A stretch of 64,000 nucleotides of DNA from Bilophila sp964369665. GTDB taxonomy: Bacteria; Desulfobacterota; Desulfovibrionia; Desulfovibrionales; Desulfovibrionaceae. A model generated the notes under the pieces. That model had not been told where the DNA came from. It ran no database searches and worked only from the letters and a program-made list of their open reading frames with translations. Positions 14,929 to 23,860 of this stretch are shown in pieces. The stretch lies in assembly GCA_964369665.1 (NCBI GenBank), contig CAYJFS010000002.1, forward strand, positions 310,001 to 374,000, given 5' to 3'. Positions within the stretch are counted from its first letter, which is position 1. Each line of letters opens with the position of its first letter. The translations under genes were made by a program, and so were the position numbers.

Positions 14929-17754
14929 ATGAGTGATTATAAAAAAACATTGCATCTTCCTAATACATCATTTCCAATGAAAGCTAATCTTGTTCAAAAT
15001 GAACCCGAAATGCTTAACTGGTGGGAAACAATAGATGTATATAGTAAAATGTTAAGTATTTCAGGAAGAAAAGGTGTTTTTCTTTTACATGATGGTCCTC
15101 CATATGCTAATGGCCATATTCATTTGGGAACAGCATTAAACAAAATTTTAAAAGATATTATCGTTAAGTCACGTAATATGCAGGGTTATCACACACGTTT
15201 TGTTCCAGGGTGGGATTGCCATGGGCTCCCTATTGAATTGAAGGTAGAGCAAGATTTAGGTGAGAAAAAGCATAAATATACACCATCAATGTTTCGTAAA
15301 AGTTGTCGTGACTATGCTCGAAAATTTTTAGAGATTCAAAAAAAGGAATTTAAGCGTCTTGGTGTATTTGGTGAATGGGAGCACCCATATCTTACAATGG
15401 ATCCTTCATATGAAGCCACTACAGCAGCTGAACTTGCACATTTTGTAGAAAGAGGTTCATTATTTAGAAGTAAGAAGCCAATTTATTGGTGTTATTCATG
15501 TGAAACAGCTTTAGCAGAAGCTGAGGTGGAATATAAAGAGCATACATCTTCTTCTATTTTTGTCCGATTTCCAATAGATGATCCAGCTATTTATAAAATT
15601 TTTCCAGAGATACATGATCAGAAAGTTGCTATTATTATTTGGACAACAACGCCTTGGACTCTTCCTAGTAATATGGCTATTTCAGTACATCCAGATTTTG
15701 ATTATGTCATTATATCACATGACAATGAATACAGTATTATTGGTAAAGAACGCCTTGAAGCTTGTAAGGAAATCTTTCACTGGAAAGATGTAAAATGTAT
15801 TTCAACAGTAAAAGGTATTGAACTTGAGGGGATTAAAGCAAGGCATCCTTTTTATGATAGGGATTCAGTAATTGTTCTTGGAGAACATGTTACTCTTGAA
15901 TCTGGGACAGGTTGTGTGCACACTGCACCTGGACATGGTAGAGAAGACTATGAAGTAGCACTGAAGTATAATCTAGATATTTATTCCCCTTTGGATGATC
16001 AAGGTAGATATCTTGATAGTGTAAAATTTTTTGCAGGTATGAGAGTAGATCAGGCAAATACTGCAGTCATTGAAAAACTGAATGAATCTCATTGCCTTAT
16101 ACATTCTTCATCTATAGAGCATTCATATCCCCATTGTTGGCGTTGCAGTTCACCTGTTATTTTTAGAGCAACAACACAGTGGTTTATAAGTATGGAAGAA
16201 ACAGAGTTACGTACAAGAGCACTACAGGCAATAAAATCTAATGTTAACTGGATTCCTGCATGGGGTGAAGAACGTATATACTCAATGATCCAGACTCGAC
16301 CAGATTGGTGCATCTCTCGGCAAAGAACTTGGGGTGTGCCTATTATAGCATTACTTTGTGAGGGCTGTGGAGCTGTATGGAATGAGCCTTCTTGGATGAG
16401 AAAAATAGCTTTTGGCTTTGCTTCATATTCAACAGGGTGTGACTATTGGTATGAAGCAGACAGTAATGATATTGTTCCAGAAGGTCTTATATGCTCATCC
16501 TGTGGTGGAAGTCGTTGGAAGCGTGAAATGGATATTTTAGATGTATGGTTTGATTCAGGAACAAGCTTTGCTGCTGTAATGGAGCAGTACTCTGGACTAG
16601 GTTATCCTGCAGATTTATATCTAGAAGGTTCTGATCAACATAGAGGTTGGTTTCATTCATCTCTACTTGTTTCAGTGGAGACAAGAGGTGTTCCACCATA
16701 TAATACTGTTTTGACACATGGCTATGTTGTGGATGGTGATGGAAGAAAAATGTCAAAATCTATAGGGAATGTTATTGTTCCACAAGAGATAATTGATAAG
16801 TTTGGCGCTGAAATTTTACGGCTGTGGGTTGCATCTGTTGATTATAAAGAAGAAATACGCATTTCAGATGAAATTTTGCAACGTCTTGTTGATGCATACC
16901 GTCGTATTCGGAATACATGTCGATATATTCTTGGAAATATTGGTGATATGAAGGCAGAGCATTATATTTCTACTGCTGATATGGATGCACTGGATCAGCA
17001 TATCTTAGGTGTTGTTTCTTCAGCATACTTACAAATCCAGGAAGCCTATACTAAATATGATTTTCATAATGTTTTTCATACATTACATAATGTATGTACA
17101 ATAGAGCTTTCTGCATTCTATTTAGATGTAGTGAAAGATAGACTTTATGCTTTTGGTAAGGAAAGTGTGGAGCGTCGTTCTGCTCAAACAGCGCTGGTTC
17201 ATATAGTTCATATGTTGTTACATGCAATGGCTCCAATTTTAAGTTTTACTGCAGAAGAAGTATATAGGTATTTCCCTGAAGCATTGAAAGATCAAAATAT
17301 TGAAACTGTTTTTGCATTGCCTAGTCCTGATGTAGAACAGTTTTTTTTAGATGAAAGTTTGCGTCAGACATGGAATGTTATTTTAGCCATACGTTCAGAA
17401 GTTACACACGCAATAGAACCTATGCGTAAAGAGGGTGTAATTGGTCATTCTTTGGATACACATATTATTTTGTATCTTTCACCAGAGATACATACATTAT
17501 TACTTTCTATGAATACAGAATTGCGTTCAATATTTATTGTTTCTAAGTTAGAACTAAAAGCATTAACAGAGGCACCAGAAGATGCTGTTTTTAGTGAACT
17601 TAAAGGATTAGCCATTGTTGTTTTAAAGTCTAAAGGATGTAAATGCGAACGGTGTTGGATTTATTCTGAAGATCTTGGTATAGATAGTAATCATCCAAAT
17701 TTATGTTTTCGATGTACAGCTGCAGTTAAAGATATGCAATTGGATAAGGTGTAA
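14929..17754 (+). CDS. ileS: Isoleucyl-tRNA synthetase
   Basis: A 941-residue class I aminoacyl-tRNA synthetase that charges tRNA-Ile. The HIGH motif is in PPYANGHIHLG (about 58-67), an editing CP1 domain follows (WTTTPWTLPSN), then DGRKMSKSIGN (about residue 605) and the C-terminal zinc site CKCERCW...CFRC. I chose the ATG at 14929 (MSDYKKTLHLPNT) because GAGG lies 9 bases upstream and the family starts here; the frame also extends to a TTG at 14908. No T-box leader is visible. The lspA gene follows directly, a pairing common in bacteria. The 238-base gap upstream holds a TGTAAAT-TTAT-ATTTACA palindrome of unknown meaning. Confidence 0.97.
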   Translation: MSDYKKTLHLPNTSFPMKANLVQNEPEMLNWWETIDVYSKMLSISGRKGVFLLHDGPPYANGHIHLGTALNKILKDIIVKSRNMQGYHTRFVPGWDCHGLPIELKVEQDLGEKKHKYTPSMFRKSCRDYARKFLEIQKKEFKRLGVFGEWEHPYLTMDPSYEATTAAELAHFVERGSLFRSKKPIYWCYSCETALAEAEVEYKEHTSSSIFVRFPIDDPAIYKIFPEIHDQKVAIIIWTTTPWTLPSNMAISVHPDFDYVIISHDNEYSIIGKERLEACKEIFHWKDVKCISTVKGIELEGIKARHPFYDRDSVIVLGEHVTLESGTGCVHTAPGHGREDYEVALKYNLDIYSPLDDQGRYLDSVKFFAGMRVDQANTAVIEKLNESHCLIHSSSIEHSYPHCWRCSSPVIFRATTQWFISMEETELRTRALQAIKSNVNWIPAWGEERIYSMIQTRPDWCISRQRTWGVPIIALLCEGCGAVWNEPSWMRKIAFGFASYSTGCDYWYEADSNDIVPEGLICSSCGGSRWKREMDILDVWFDSGTSFAAVMEQYSGLGYPADLYLEGSDQHRGWFHSSLLVSVETRGVPPYNTVLTHGYVVDGDGRKMSKSIGNVIVPQEIIDKFGAEILRLWVASVDYKEEIRISDEILQRLVDAYRRIRNTCRYILGNIGDMKAEHYISTADMDALDQHILGVVSSAYLQIQEAYTKYDFHNVFHTLHNVCTIELSAFYLDVVKDRLYAFGKESVERRSAQTALVHIVHMLLHAMAPILSFTAEEVYRYFPEALKDQNIETVFALPSPDVEQFFLDESLRQTWNVILAIRSEVTHAIEPMRKEGVIGHSLDTHIILYLSPEIHTLLLSMNTELRSIFIVSKLELKALTEAPEDAVFSELKGLAIVVLKSKGCKCERCWIYSEDLGIDSNHPNLCFRCTAAVKDMQLDKV

Positions 17755-18249
17755 TTGTCCATGTTAAAAAGGTATTATATAATTTTGGGTATAGCTTTTA
17801 TTGTGTTTTTTTTAGATCAAGTCACTAAGTATTGGGTGAATCAAATGATACCATTATATAGTACAATAACAATTATTCCTCATTTTTTTGATTTAGTAAA
17901 CATACGAAATAGAGGGGCTGCTTTTGGCTTTTTAAACCGTCCAGATATAGAATGGCAATTTTGGTTATTTCTTATTGCAACTGTTATTGCTGTGTGCTCT
18001 ATTTTGTTTTTTACTTATAAAGCAGAAGCATCAGATAAGTGGGTTTTTATAAGTTTTGGGCTTATACTTGGTGGTGCATTAGGTAATCTTTTGGATAGGC
18101 TACATCTACGTGCAGTGATTGATTTTTTGGATTTTTATTTAGGGGAATGGCATTGGCCTGCCTTTAATGTGGCAGATATTGCTATTTGTTTAGGTGGGAT
18201 AGGTATAATTTTTTTTATGTGGTATAAGGAAAAACAGGCTAAACAGTAA
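17755..18249 (+). CDS. lspA: Lipoprotein signal peptidase (signal peptidase II)
   Basis: A 164-residue inner-membrane aspartyl protease that removes signal peptides from prolipoproteins. Four membrane segments are evident, with the family motifs VFFLDQVTKYWV, NRGAAFGFL, GGALGNLLDRL and the two catalytic Asp regions (VIDFLDFYLG and FNVADIAI). It starts at a TTG directly after the ileS stop, with AAGG 5 bases before; an in-frame ATG at 17761 is the alternative. Co-transcribed with ileS. Several lipoprotein substrates are encoded in this window (6829, 11838, 18353). Confidence 0.95.
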   Translation: MSMLKRYYIILGIAFIVFFLDQVTKYWVNQMIPLYSTITIIPHFFDLVNIRNRGAAFGFLNRPDIEWQFWLFLIATVIAVCSILFFTYKAEASDKWVFISFGLILGGALGNLLDRLHLRAVIDFLDFYLGEWHWPAFNVADIAICLGGIGIIFFMWYKEKQAKQ

Positions 18250-18352
18250 GATTCTATTTAGCCAAAAATATATAATTTTATAGAGTTTAAGAAGAAGTTT
18301 TTGGTGACAATAGAGTAGTTGAACTTCATTAAAAAGTAAGGTGGCACTAACT

Positions 18353-19165
18353 ATGAGGGGTAATTTTTTTATAGCTATTGTATTGATCAGTATCATGTCA
18401 GGTTGTTTAGGAGAGAAAAGAGAGGTCAAAACATTACAAGATAGACTTAGTCAACAGCAAGAAGAAGTGGGTAGACTGAAATCTCAACTATCGAACACTC
18501 AACCTGCTCAAGCTGAAACATGGTCTCAAGTACAAAATATGAGGCAGGAGCTATCTGCAATAAATGGAAAGCTTGATGATTTTAACCATGCTACTGTTTC
18601 AGTAGGTGGACTTCAGGGTTTAGCACAACGTGTTAAAAATATGGAAGACGCTATAAGAAAACTTGAGCAGCAGTTTGATATAAAGCTTTTAGATAAAACA
18701 AAACAACCAGATACAGTAAATTCAAGTACTATACAAGTTACACAACAGCCTATGTATGTTGAAAAGAGCTCTCCTAAAAAAATGGATCCTGCTATGATGC
18801 TTTATGATTCTGGTATTAAATTTTTTAATGAGCGTAAATATAAGGAGGCATTAGCGTCATTTTCTGATTTTATAAAAAATTATAGCTCAAACAAACTTAT
18901 TTCGAATGCATGGTTTTGGCGTGGAGAAGTTAATTATCAATTGGGAAACTATCCTGCTGCAGCTCTTGATTATGAGCAAGTTATTTCTAAGTTTCCTAAG
19001 AGTAGGAAAATTGCTTCAGCATATTTAAAACAGGGCTTATGTTTTTATAGAACAGGTAAAAAGGATGCAGCAAAATTTCGACTTGAAGAGGTTGCAAAAA
19101 AATTTCCTAGTTCTCCAGAAGCAAAAAGAGCTAAACAAATTTTACAGTCAGATTTTAAAAAATAA
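18353..19165 (+). CDS. CpoB/YbgF-like lipoprotein with coiled coil and TPR domain
   Basis: 270 residues counted from ATG 18353, which has AAGGTGG about 8 bases upstream (the frame reaches a GTG at 18341). Signal segment ending LISIMSGC, so Cys18 is lipidated. A coiled coil follows (about 20-110: LQDRLSQQQEEVGRLKSQL), and residues 140-265 carry TPR/BamD-like repeats (YDSGIKFFNERKYKEALASF, AWFWRGEVNYQLGNYPAAAL, AYLKQGLCFYRTGKKDAAK). This is the layout of Tol-Pal-associated YbgF/CpoB, which coordinates outer-membrane constriction with peptidoglycan synthesis. E. coli CpoB is soluble, whereas this one is lipidated. No tol or pal gene is nearby. Confidence 0.8.
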   Translation: MRGNFFIAIVLISIMSGCLGEKREVKTLQDRLSQQQEEVGRLKSQLSNTQPAQAETWSQVQNMRQELSAINGKLDDFNHATVSVGGLQGLAQRVKNMEDAIRKLEQQFDIKLLDKTKQPDTVNSSTIQVTQQPMYVEKSSPKKMDPAMMLYDSGIKFFNERKYKEALASFSDFIKNYSSNKLISNAWFWRGEVNYQLGNYPAAALDYEQVISKFPKSRKIASAYLKQGLCFYRTGKKDAAKFRLEEVAKKFPSSPEAKRAKQILQSDFKK

Positions 19166-19346
19166 TATGAGTTTATATCGTAATCATCGTTTTATATTCT
19201 TGATGTAGAGCTTTTTATTTTATTATTGTTTGAAGAATACATAATAGAAAAATTTTTTGTAGAATAAGATTTTTTTAAAGGTAGGTTAAGAGTAAAAGTG
19301 TAGACGTATAAAGAAATATTATGTATATCCCTCTCTTACTTATTAT

Positions 19347-19422
19347 GGACCCATAGCTCAGTTGGTAGAGCTACCGGCTCATAACCGGCAGGTCGGAGGT
19401 TCGAGTCCTCCTGGGTCCACCA
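19347..19422 (+). tRNA. tRNA-Met (CAT anticodon), elongator type
   Basis: Full cloverleaf with encoded CCA. Acceptor GGACCCA/TGGGTCC, discriminator A, D arm TAGCTCAGTTGGTAGAGCT, anticodon stem CCGG/CCGG around CTCATAA, T arm GGAGG-TTCGAGT-CCTCC. The acceptor's fully paired first position argues against the initiator tRNA. A CAT anticodon could also be tRNA-Ile2 with lysidine, but the stem sequences look like elongator Met. Confidence 0.93.
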
Positions 19423-19622
19423 TTTATAAATTATATAAGTCTTTGTTTTCTAAGGAGTCATTGTATATCTATTTTCTTTAGTATAAAGAATAGATGAACT
19501 ACAGGGCACTTATTTTTTATAGCTTTTCCTATCTTATTTACATACACACATACAGAATAATGCATTGATTGTGTCTTATTAGGCTTCAATGATAATGTAC
19601 ACAAAAATTACATAGGTTTATT

Positions 19623-20735
19623 ATGTCAACTATATGGATAAATGCAGGAGAGCGTTCAGGAGATTTACAAGCATCAAGACTTTTACAAGCATTAAAAGAA
19701 TATAATCCAGAAATCAAGGCCTATGGTATGGGGAGCATAGAACTTGCTGCTGCAGGTCAGGAGAATTTGCTGAATAGTGATGAACTTTCAGTAATGGGTA
19801 TAACAGAAGTTTTTACAGTACTACCTCATGTTTTTACAATGTTACGTCGTATAGAAAAAGAACTATCTCGACTACGTCCAGAGGTTGTTATTCTTGTAGA
19901 TGCACCAGAGTTTAATTTCCGTGTAGCAAAAATAGCGTATAAACTAGGGCTTCAAGTATGTTATTTTATTTCACCAAAAATATGGGCTTGGCGTACAAGG
20001 CGAGTATGGTTTTTAAAAAAGTATACAAACAGTATTATAAGTATACTTCCTTTTGAACAAAGCTTTTATCGTAAATATGGTATGGAGATTGATTACGTAG
20101 GTAATCCTTTAGTTGATCTTGTAAACTGGGAAGAAATACATACAATTGCTCCTATAAAAGGTCGTATAGGTATAATGCCTGGCAGTAGGAAGAAGGAAGT
20201 AGCAAAATTATTACCAGAATTTGCTCAAGCAGCAAAAAAATTGTTGTTAAAGTATCCTCATGTAACGTTTTTTTGTTTACGATCATCTAATATTCCAGAA
20301 GAATTAATACAATCTATATGGCCAAAATCTATTCCTTTGCAAATAGAGGTACCAGAATATCGTTATATGGCAATGCGTTCTTGTGAATATATTGTTGCTG
20401 CTTCTGGGACAGCTGTACTTGAAACGGCATTAGCAGGTGTTCCAACAGTTATTACATATAAAGTAGGTTTTTTTTCAGAAATCGTTGCACGTTTTTGTTT
20501 AAAGGTGAAGTGGGTTGGCTTACCTAATTTAATTTTGGGTAGAGAGGTTTTTCCAGAATTATTACAAAATGATGCTTGTGGTAAAAAAATAGCAGATCTA
20601 ATATGTTGTTGGATGGAAAAGCCTTCTATAAAAATTTTTATGGAAGAAGCTTTTTCTGAAATAAGAGATAAATGTGGAGATGTAGGTAGTGCATGTCGTG
20701 CAGCAAAGATTATTTTACACAAATTTTTTACATGA
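19623..20735 (+). CDS. lpxB: Lipid-A-disaccharide synthase
   Basis: A 370-residue peripheral inner-membrane glycosyltransferase (GT19) that joins UDP-2,3-diacylglucosamine and lipid X to make the lipid A disaccharide. Family motifs: WINAGERSGDLQASRLLQAL at the N-terminus, GMGSIELAAAG, ELSVMGITEVF, VDAPEFNFRVAK, YFISPKIWAWR, the nucleotide-binding LPGSR-like IMPGSRKKEV and VAASGTAVLETAL. The usual phosphoacyl neighbours (lpxA, lpxD, fabZ) are not here. Its ATG lies 200 bases after the tRNA. The F0 operon follows 13 bases later and may be co-transcribed. Confidence 0.95.
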   Translation: MSTIWINAGERSGDLQASRLLQALKEYNPEIKAYGMGSIELAAAGQENLLNSDELSVMGITEVFTVLPHVFTMLRRIEKELSRLRPEVVILVDAPEFNFRVAKIAYKLGLQVCYFISPKIWAWRTRRVWFLKKYTNSIISILPFEQSFYRKYGMEIDYVGNPLVDLVNWEEIHTIAPIKGRIGIMPGSRKKEVAKLLPEFAQAAKKLLLKYPHVTFFCLRSSNIPEELIQSIWPKSIPLQIEVPEYRYMAMRSCEYIVAASGTAVLETALAGVPTVITYKVGFFSEIVARFCLKVKWVGLPNLILGREVFPELLQNDACGKKIADLICCWMEKPSIKIFMEEAFSEIRDKCGDVGSACRAAKIILHKFFT

Positions 20736-20748
20736 GTGAGTAATTATT

Positions 20749-20982
20749 TTGAACTTTAAAATAAATAATGCTTTGCAACAAACAAAAATTACGGCAAGTG
20801 TAATAGGTTTTCATTTCATTTCTGGCATGATGGTTGGATCTTTTTTAGGATATAGTCTTGATCAATATTTTGACAGTTATCCTTTATGTATAAGCTTAGG
20901 ATTTTTTTTTGGTGTTGCTTCTGGTTTTTATAATGTTTGGAAAGACATAAAAAAAATTGTATGTGAGAACCAAAGTGAATAG
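20749..20982 (+). CDS. atpZ: AtpZ/AtpI-type small membrane protein (F0F1 assembly factor)
   Basis: 77 residues with two membrane segments separated by a short loop (SVIGFHFISGMMVGSFLGYSLD and PLCISLGFFFGVASGFYNVW), the pattern of the AtpZ/'putative F0F1-ATPase subunit' family. Such proteins help assemble the c-ring or transport Mg/Ca ions; the exact role is unsettled. It starts at TTG. Its stop overlaps the next gene, another ATP synthase accessory protein, and subunits a and c follow. Confidence 0.75.
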   Translation: MNFKINNALQQTKITASVIGFHFISGMMVGSFLGYSLDQYFDSYPLCISLGFFFGVASGFYNVWKDIKKIVCENQSE

Positions 20983-21421
20983 CATACGGAAGCTTTATCA
21001 TGCAGTTGAAACAGTATACTGGAAAGAAGGTATATTGCATTCAGGTATCCGGCATATTTTAGTTTGGCAAACAGGTATTATTGGTATAAGTCTTATTTTA
21101 AGTATTATAAGCTATTTATACTCAACATGGTTTATATGGTTTACCTTAGGTTCAGTATTAAGCTTGTGGAATATTTATATATTAACAAAGACTATTTTAC
21201 ATATGTTTAGAAGCGTAGATAGTATTTCATTTTCACGTTTTTTTATATATACAAATTTGAGACTTTTATTCACGGCTTTTTTAGGTTATATAGCTTTAAT
21301 AAAGTTAAAAGCACATGTTTTAGCACTATTTTTAGGTATTTCCTCATTAAGTGTAACAATAATTATATACACTATAGTTTGTTGGATTATGGTAAAATTT
21401 GTTAGGGTTAAAATTTGTTAA
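20975..21421 (+). CDS. atpI: ATP synthase subunit I (AtpI-like accessory protein)
   Basis: About 148 residues with four membrane segments (ILVWQTGIIGISLILSIISYL, TWFIWFTLGSVLSLWNIYIL, LRLLFTAFLGYIAL, ALFLGISSLSVTIIIYTIVC). Position between atpZ and atpB and the membrane layout identify it as the AtpI/UncI-like protein that assists c-ring assembly. The start is uncertain: the frame reaches TTG 20957 and GTG 20963, but only GTG 20975 has a GAGA-like site at a useful distance and a short overlap with atpZ. Confidence 0.75.
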   Translation: MNSIRKLYHAVETVYWKEGILHSGIRHILVWQTGIIGISLILSIISYLYSTWFIWFTLGSVLSLWNIYILTKTILHMFRSVDSISFSRFFIYTNLRLLFTAFLGYIALIKLKAHVLALFLGISSLSVTIIIYTIVCWIMVKFVRVKIC

Positions 21422-21445
21422 TAAACGTATTATAAGGGCAACACA

Positions 21446-22147
21446 GTGGCAGGCTCTCTTCCAGAACCTCTCCTTATTTCTGAATTACTACATCTTGATA
21501 CAGTGAATATTGCTGGTCAAGTCGTTGAATTTAAACATGTTTTTTATACATGGGTTGCTATGCTTATTTTGTTTAGTGTAGGGCTCATTGTTAGAAAAAA
21601 TATTATGTTTATCCCTGGAAAAATGCAGAATGTATTTGAAGCAATTATTGATGGATTAGAAGAATTTACTGTGACAAATATGGGGGAAGATGGTCGTAAG
21701 GTATACCATATACTTATTGGATTATTTCTATTCATTCTTGTCCAGAATCTATTAGGACTTATCCCTGGATGTGATGCACCAACAGCTAATATTAATACAA
21801 ATGTTGGTATGGCTGTTTTTGTCTTTTTTTATTATAATTATCAAGGTATAAAACGTTGGCATTGGGGATATATCCATCATTTTATGGGTCCATTGCTTAT
21901 TTTTGCTCCATTTATGATAGTACTAGAATTTATTTCACACTTAGCTCGTCCTCTTTCATTAACGTTACGTCTTTTTGGTAATATTAGAGGCGAAGAAATT
22001 GTTCTAGTGTTGTTTTTTTTAATGGCACCTATTATAGGAACAGTACCTATTTATTTTTTATTTTTGCTTGCTAAAGTAATGCAGGCTTTTATATTTTATA
22101 TGCTTGCTATGATATACTTAAAAGGTGCTTTAGAACCTGCACACTAA
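21446..22147 (+). CDS. atpB: ATP synthase F0 subunit a
   Basis: A 233-residue inner-membrane protein forming the ion half-channels of the F0 motor. Conserved motifs: the first amphipathic/TM stretch FYTWVAMLILFSVGLIV, NLLGLIPG, the essential Arg in LARPLSLTLRLFGNIRGEE, and the last helix region FLLAKVMQAFIFYMLAMIYLKGAL. GTG start. Together with atpE it encodes only the rotor/stator core of F0; subunit b and the F1 genes are not in the window, as in Desulfovibrio-type split operons. Confidence 0.95.
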   Translation: MAGSLPEPLLISELLHLDTVNIAGQVVEFKHVFYTWVAMLILFSVGLIVRKNIMFIPGKMQNVFEAIIDGLEEFTVTNMGEDGRKVYHILIGLFLFILVQNLLGLIPGCDAPTANINTNVGMAVFVFFYYNYQGIKRWHWGYIHHFMGPLLIFAPFMIVLEFISHLARPLSLTLRLFGNIRGEEIVLVLFFLMAPIIGTVPIYFLFLLAKVMQAFIFYMLAMIYLKGALEPAH

Positions 22148-22221
22148 ATGTGTATTAATAGTTAGATTTAGTTGATAGTAATATAAACTTAATAAATAAT
22201 AATTCAGTAAGGAGCATTTTA

Positions 22222-22560
22222 ATGCATAAAATTTTTTTAGGTATGCTTTTTTTACTTTTTTATATGGGATCAAGTGTTGCTTTTGCAGAGCCCCTTATCG
22301 TAGAAAATATTAAACTTGACTCATTTGGTTTAGGTTTAGCTGTTTTTGGTTCAGCTATAGGCATGGCTTTAGCTGCTTTAGGTTGTGGTATTGCTCAAGG
22401 TCTTGGTTTAAAATCAGCCTGCGAAGGCATTGCTAGAAATCCTGATGCTGCAGGTAAAATACAAATTGCTTTGATTCTTGGTTTTGCATTTATAGAATCT
22501 TTAGCAATCTATGCCTTGGTTGTAAATTTAATTATTCTTTTTGCAAATCCTTTTGTATAA
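22222..22560 (+). CDS. atpE: ATP synthase F0 subunit c with signal peptide
   Basis: 112 residues, longer than the usual 75-90 because of a cleavable-looking N-terminal segment (MHKIFLGMLFLLFYMGSSVAFAEP). The hairpin follows: helix 1 GMALAALGCGIAQG, polar loop ARNPDA, helix 2 with the ion-carrying Glu92. Gln59, Glu92, Ser93 and Tyr97 are spaced exactly as the sodium ligands Q32/E65/S66/Y70 of Ilyobacter subunit c, but the Thr67 position is Leu94. A strong SD (AAGGAGC) precedes the ATG. Last gene of the F0 set; rex follows 70 bases later. Confidence 0.95.
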   Translation: MHKIFLGMLFLLFYMGSSVAFAEPLIVENIKLDSFGLGLAVFGSAIGMALAALGCGIAQGLGLKSACEGIARNPDAAGKIQIALILGFAFIESLAIYALVVNLIILFANPFV

Positions 22561-22630
22561 GAACACTGGCATTACTTGTATTTTTAGTCATTACCTTGTT
22601 TTTTAATATATAAATTAAAGTTATATTAGT

Positions 22631-23266
22631 ATGTTTTCTCATAAAACTGAAAAAATACCTATAGCTACTATACGACGTTTAGCTTTATATGTTCAGGTTC
22701 TTGAAGAGATGGAGCGTAATAAAATACGTGTGACATCATCAGGTCCACTAGCAGAAGCTTGTGGGGTAAACCCATCGCAAGTACGTAAAGATCTTGCTTA
22801 TTTTGGTGAGTTTGGTGTAAGAGGTGTTGGGTATCATGTTACAAATCTTATTAATGCCATTAAAGTTTCCTTAGGGGTTAACCGGAAATGGACAGTTGTT
22901 ATTGTTGGAATAGGTAATCTTGGCAAGTCATTGCTGCATTATGAAGAGTTCAAGCTCCGTGGTTTTAATATTGTAGGTGCATATGATAGTGATCCATTTA
23001 AAATAGGTGAAAAAATATATGGATTTGAAGTGATGTGTACAAGTAAACTTAGGGAAGCAGCCAAAAAGGAAAAAATTGAGATTGGTATACTTGCAACACC
23101 ACCAGAGCGTGCACAACATGCTGCAGAACGTTTGGTAGAAGCCGGCGTGCTTGGTATTCTTAATTTTGTATCTACAAGGGTAAATGTTCCAGGGCATGTT
23201 ACTATAGAAAGTGTTAATTTTTTCCATTACTTATATTCTATTGCATTTAAGGTTTCTGCTAGCTAG
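22631..23266 (+). CDS. rex: Redox-sensing transcriptional repressor Rex
   Basis: A 211-residue dimeric repressor that leaves DNA when NADH rises. The N-terminal winged helix (IPIATIRRLALYVQVLEEM, GVNPSQVRKDLAYFGEFGVRGVGY) and the Rossmann domain (VIVGIGNLGKSLLHYEEF, then AYDSDPFKIG, ILATPPERAQHAAERLVEAG) are textbook Rex. It lies directly after the F0 operon, as in sulfate reducers, where Rex controls energy genes. No convincing Rex operator (TTGTGAA-N4-TTCACAA) was found in the neighbouring intergenic DNA. Confidence 0.96.
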   Translation: MFSHKTEKIPIATIRRLALYVQVLEEMERNKIRVTSSGPLAEACGVNPSQVRKDLAYFGEFGVRGVGYHVTNLINAIKVSLGVNRKWTVVIVGIGNLGKSLLHYEEFKLRGFNIVGAYDSDPFKIGEKIYGFEVMCTSKLREAAKKEKIEIGILATPPERAQHAAERLVEAGVLGILNFVSTRVNVPGHVTIESVNFFHYLYSIAFKVSAS

Positions 23267-23419
23267 TGATGCTTTTTGTAGTATATTAGAATCAAAAGAG
23301 TAGAGAATATTGTAACACATCTATAATTATAGCTAAACTGTATTTAGGAATGTTTTTTGTATAGTATATTTGTGTTTTTAGCTTTTTTTGAGCTTTATAT
23401 TAATAACATAGGTGTTCAA

Positions 23420-23860
23420 ATGGCTGTATTTCGTTTTTCTTTACAGCAGGTATTGGAATATAGAGAGCAGCTATGTGATCAAGCACAGATAGAGCTTGCT
23501 AAAATTGTAGCAGCAATTTTAGGTTTGGAAAAAACAATTGATAATACAAATCAGGCTATCCAAGCCCAAAAACAATCTATATCAAAAATAGATTTGAATA
23601 ATGTTGGTGAACGCTGGTTAACAGAGAATTTTATTAAAAGCCTTCAGGAAGACCTTTCTGTTATGTTAGGGAAATTACATGAATTGCATCAAGCCCAAGA
23701 AGAAGCTAAAAAAACTGTGGCTCGATTGGCAAAAGAACATAAGGTGTTAGAAAAACTTAAAGATAAGCAGGCAGAGCGTCATGTACAAAAAGAGCGCCAT
23801 AAAGAGCAGCAAATTTATGACGAAACAGCCTCCATCCGTTTCAACACTAAGGCTCTCTAG
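23420..23860 (+). CDS. fliJ: Flagellar export protein FliJ
   Basis: 147 residues from the ATG at 23420 (MAVFRFSLQQVLEYREQL), which is the FliJ N-terminal signature; the frame extends 63 bases further with no ribosome site. Almost the whole protein is a long antiparallel coiled coil rich in K, E and Q. FliJ is the central stalk of the flagellar export ATPase, analogous to the gamma subunit of F1. It overlaps the next gene, a MotE-like chaperone, by 44 bases. The usual neighbours fliI and fliH are not in the window. Confidence 0.85.
   Translation: MAVFRFSLQQVLEYREQLCDQAQIELAKIVAAILGLEKTIDNTNQAIQAQKQSISKIDLNNVGERWLTENFIKSLQEDLSVMLGKLHELHQAQEEAKKTVARLAKEHKVLEKLKDKQAERHVQKERHKEQQIYDETASIRFNTKAL

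Noticed and set aside
20363..20722. A 119-codon minus-strand frame
   Set aside because: It lies wholly inside lpxB on the opposite strand; the protein has no plausible motif, and the sense gene is clear.
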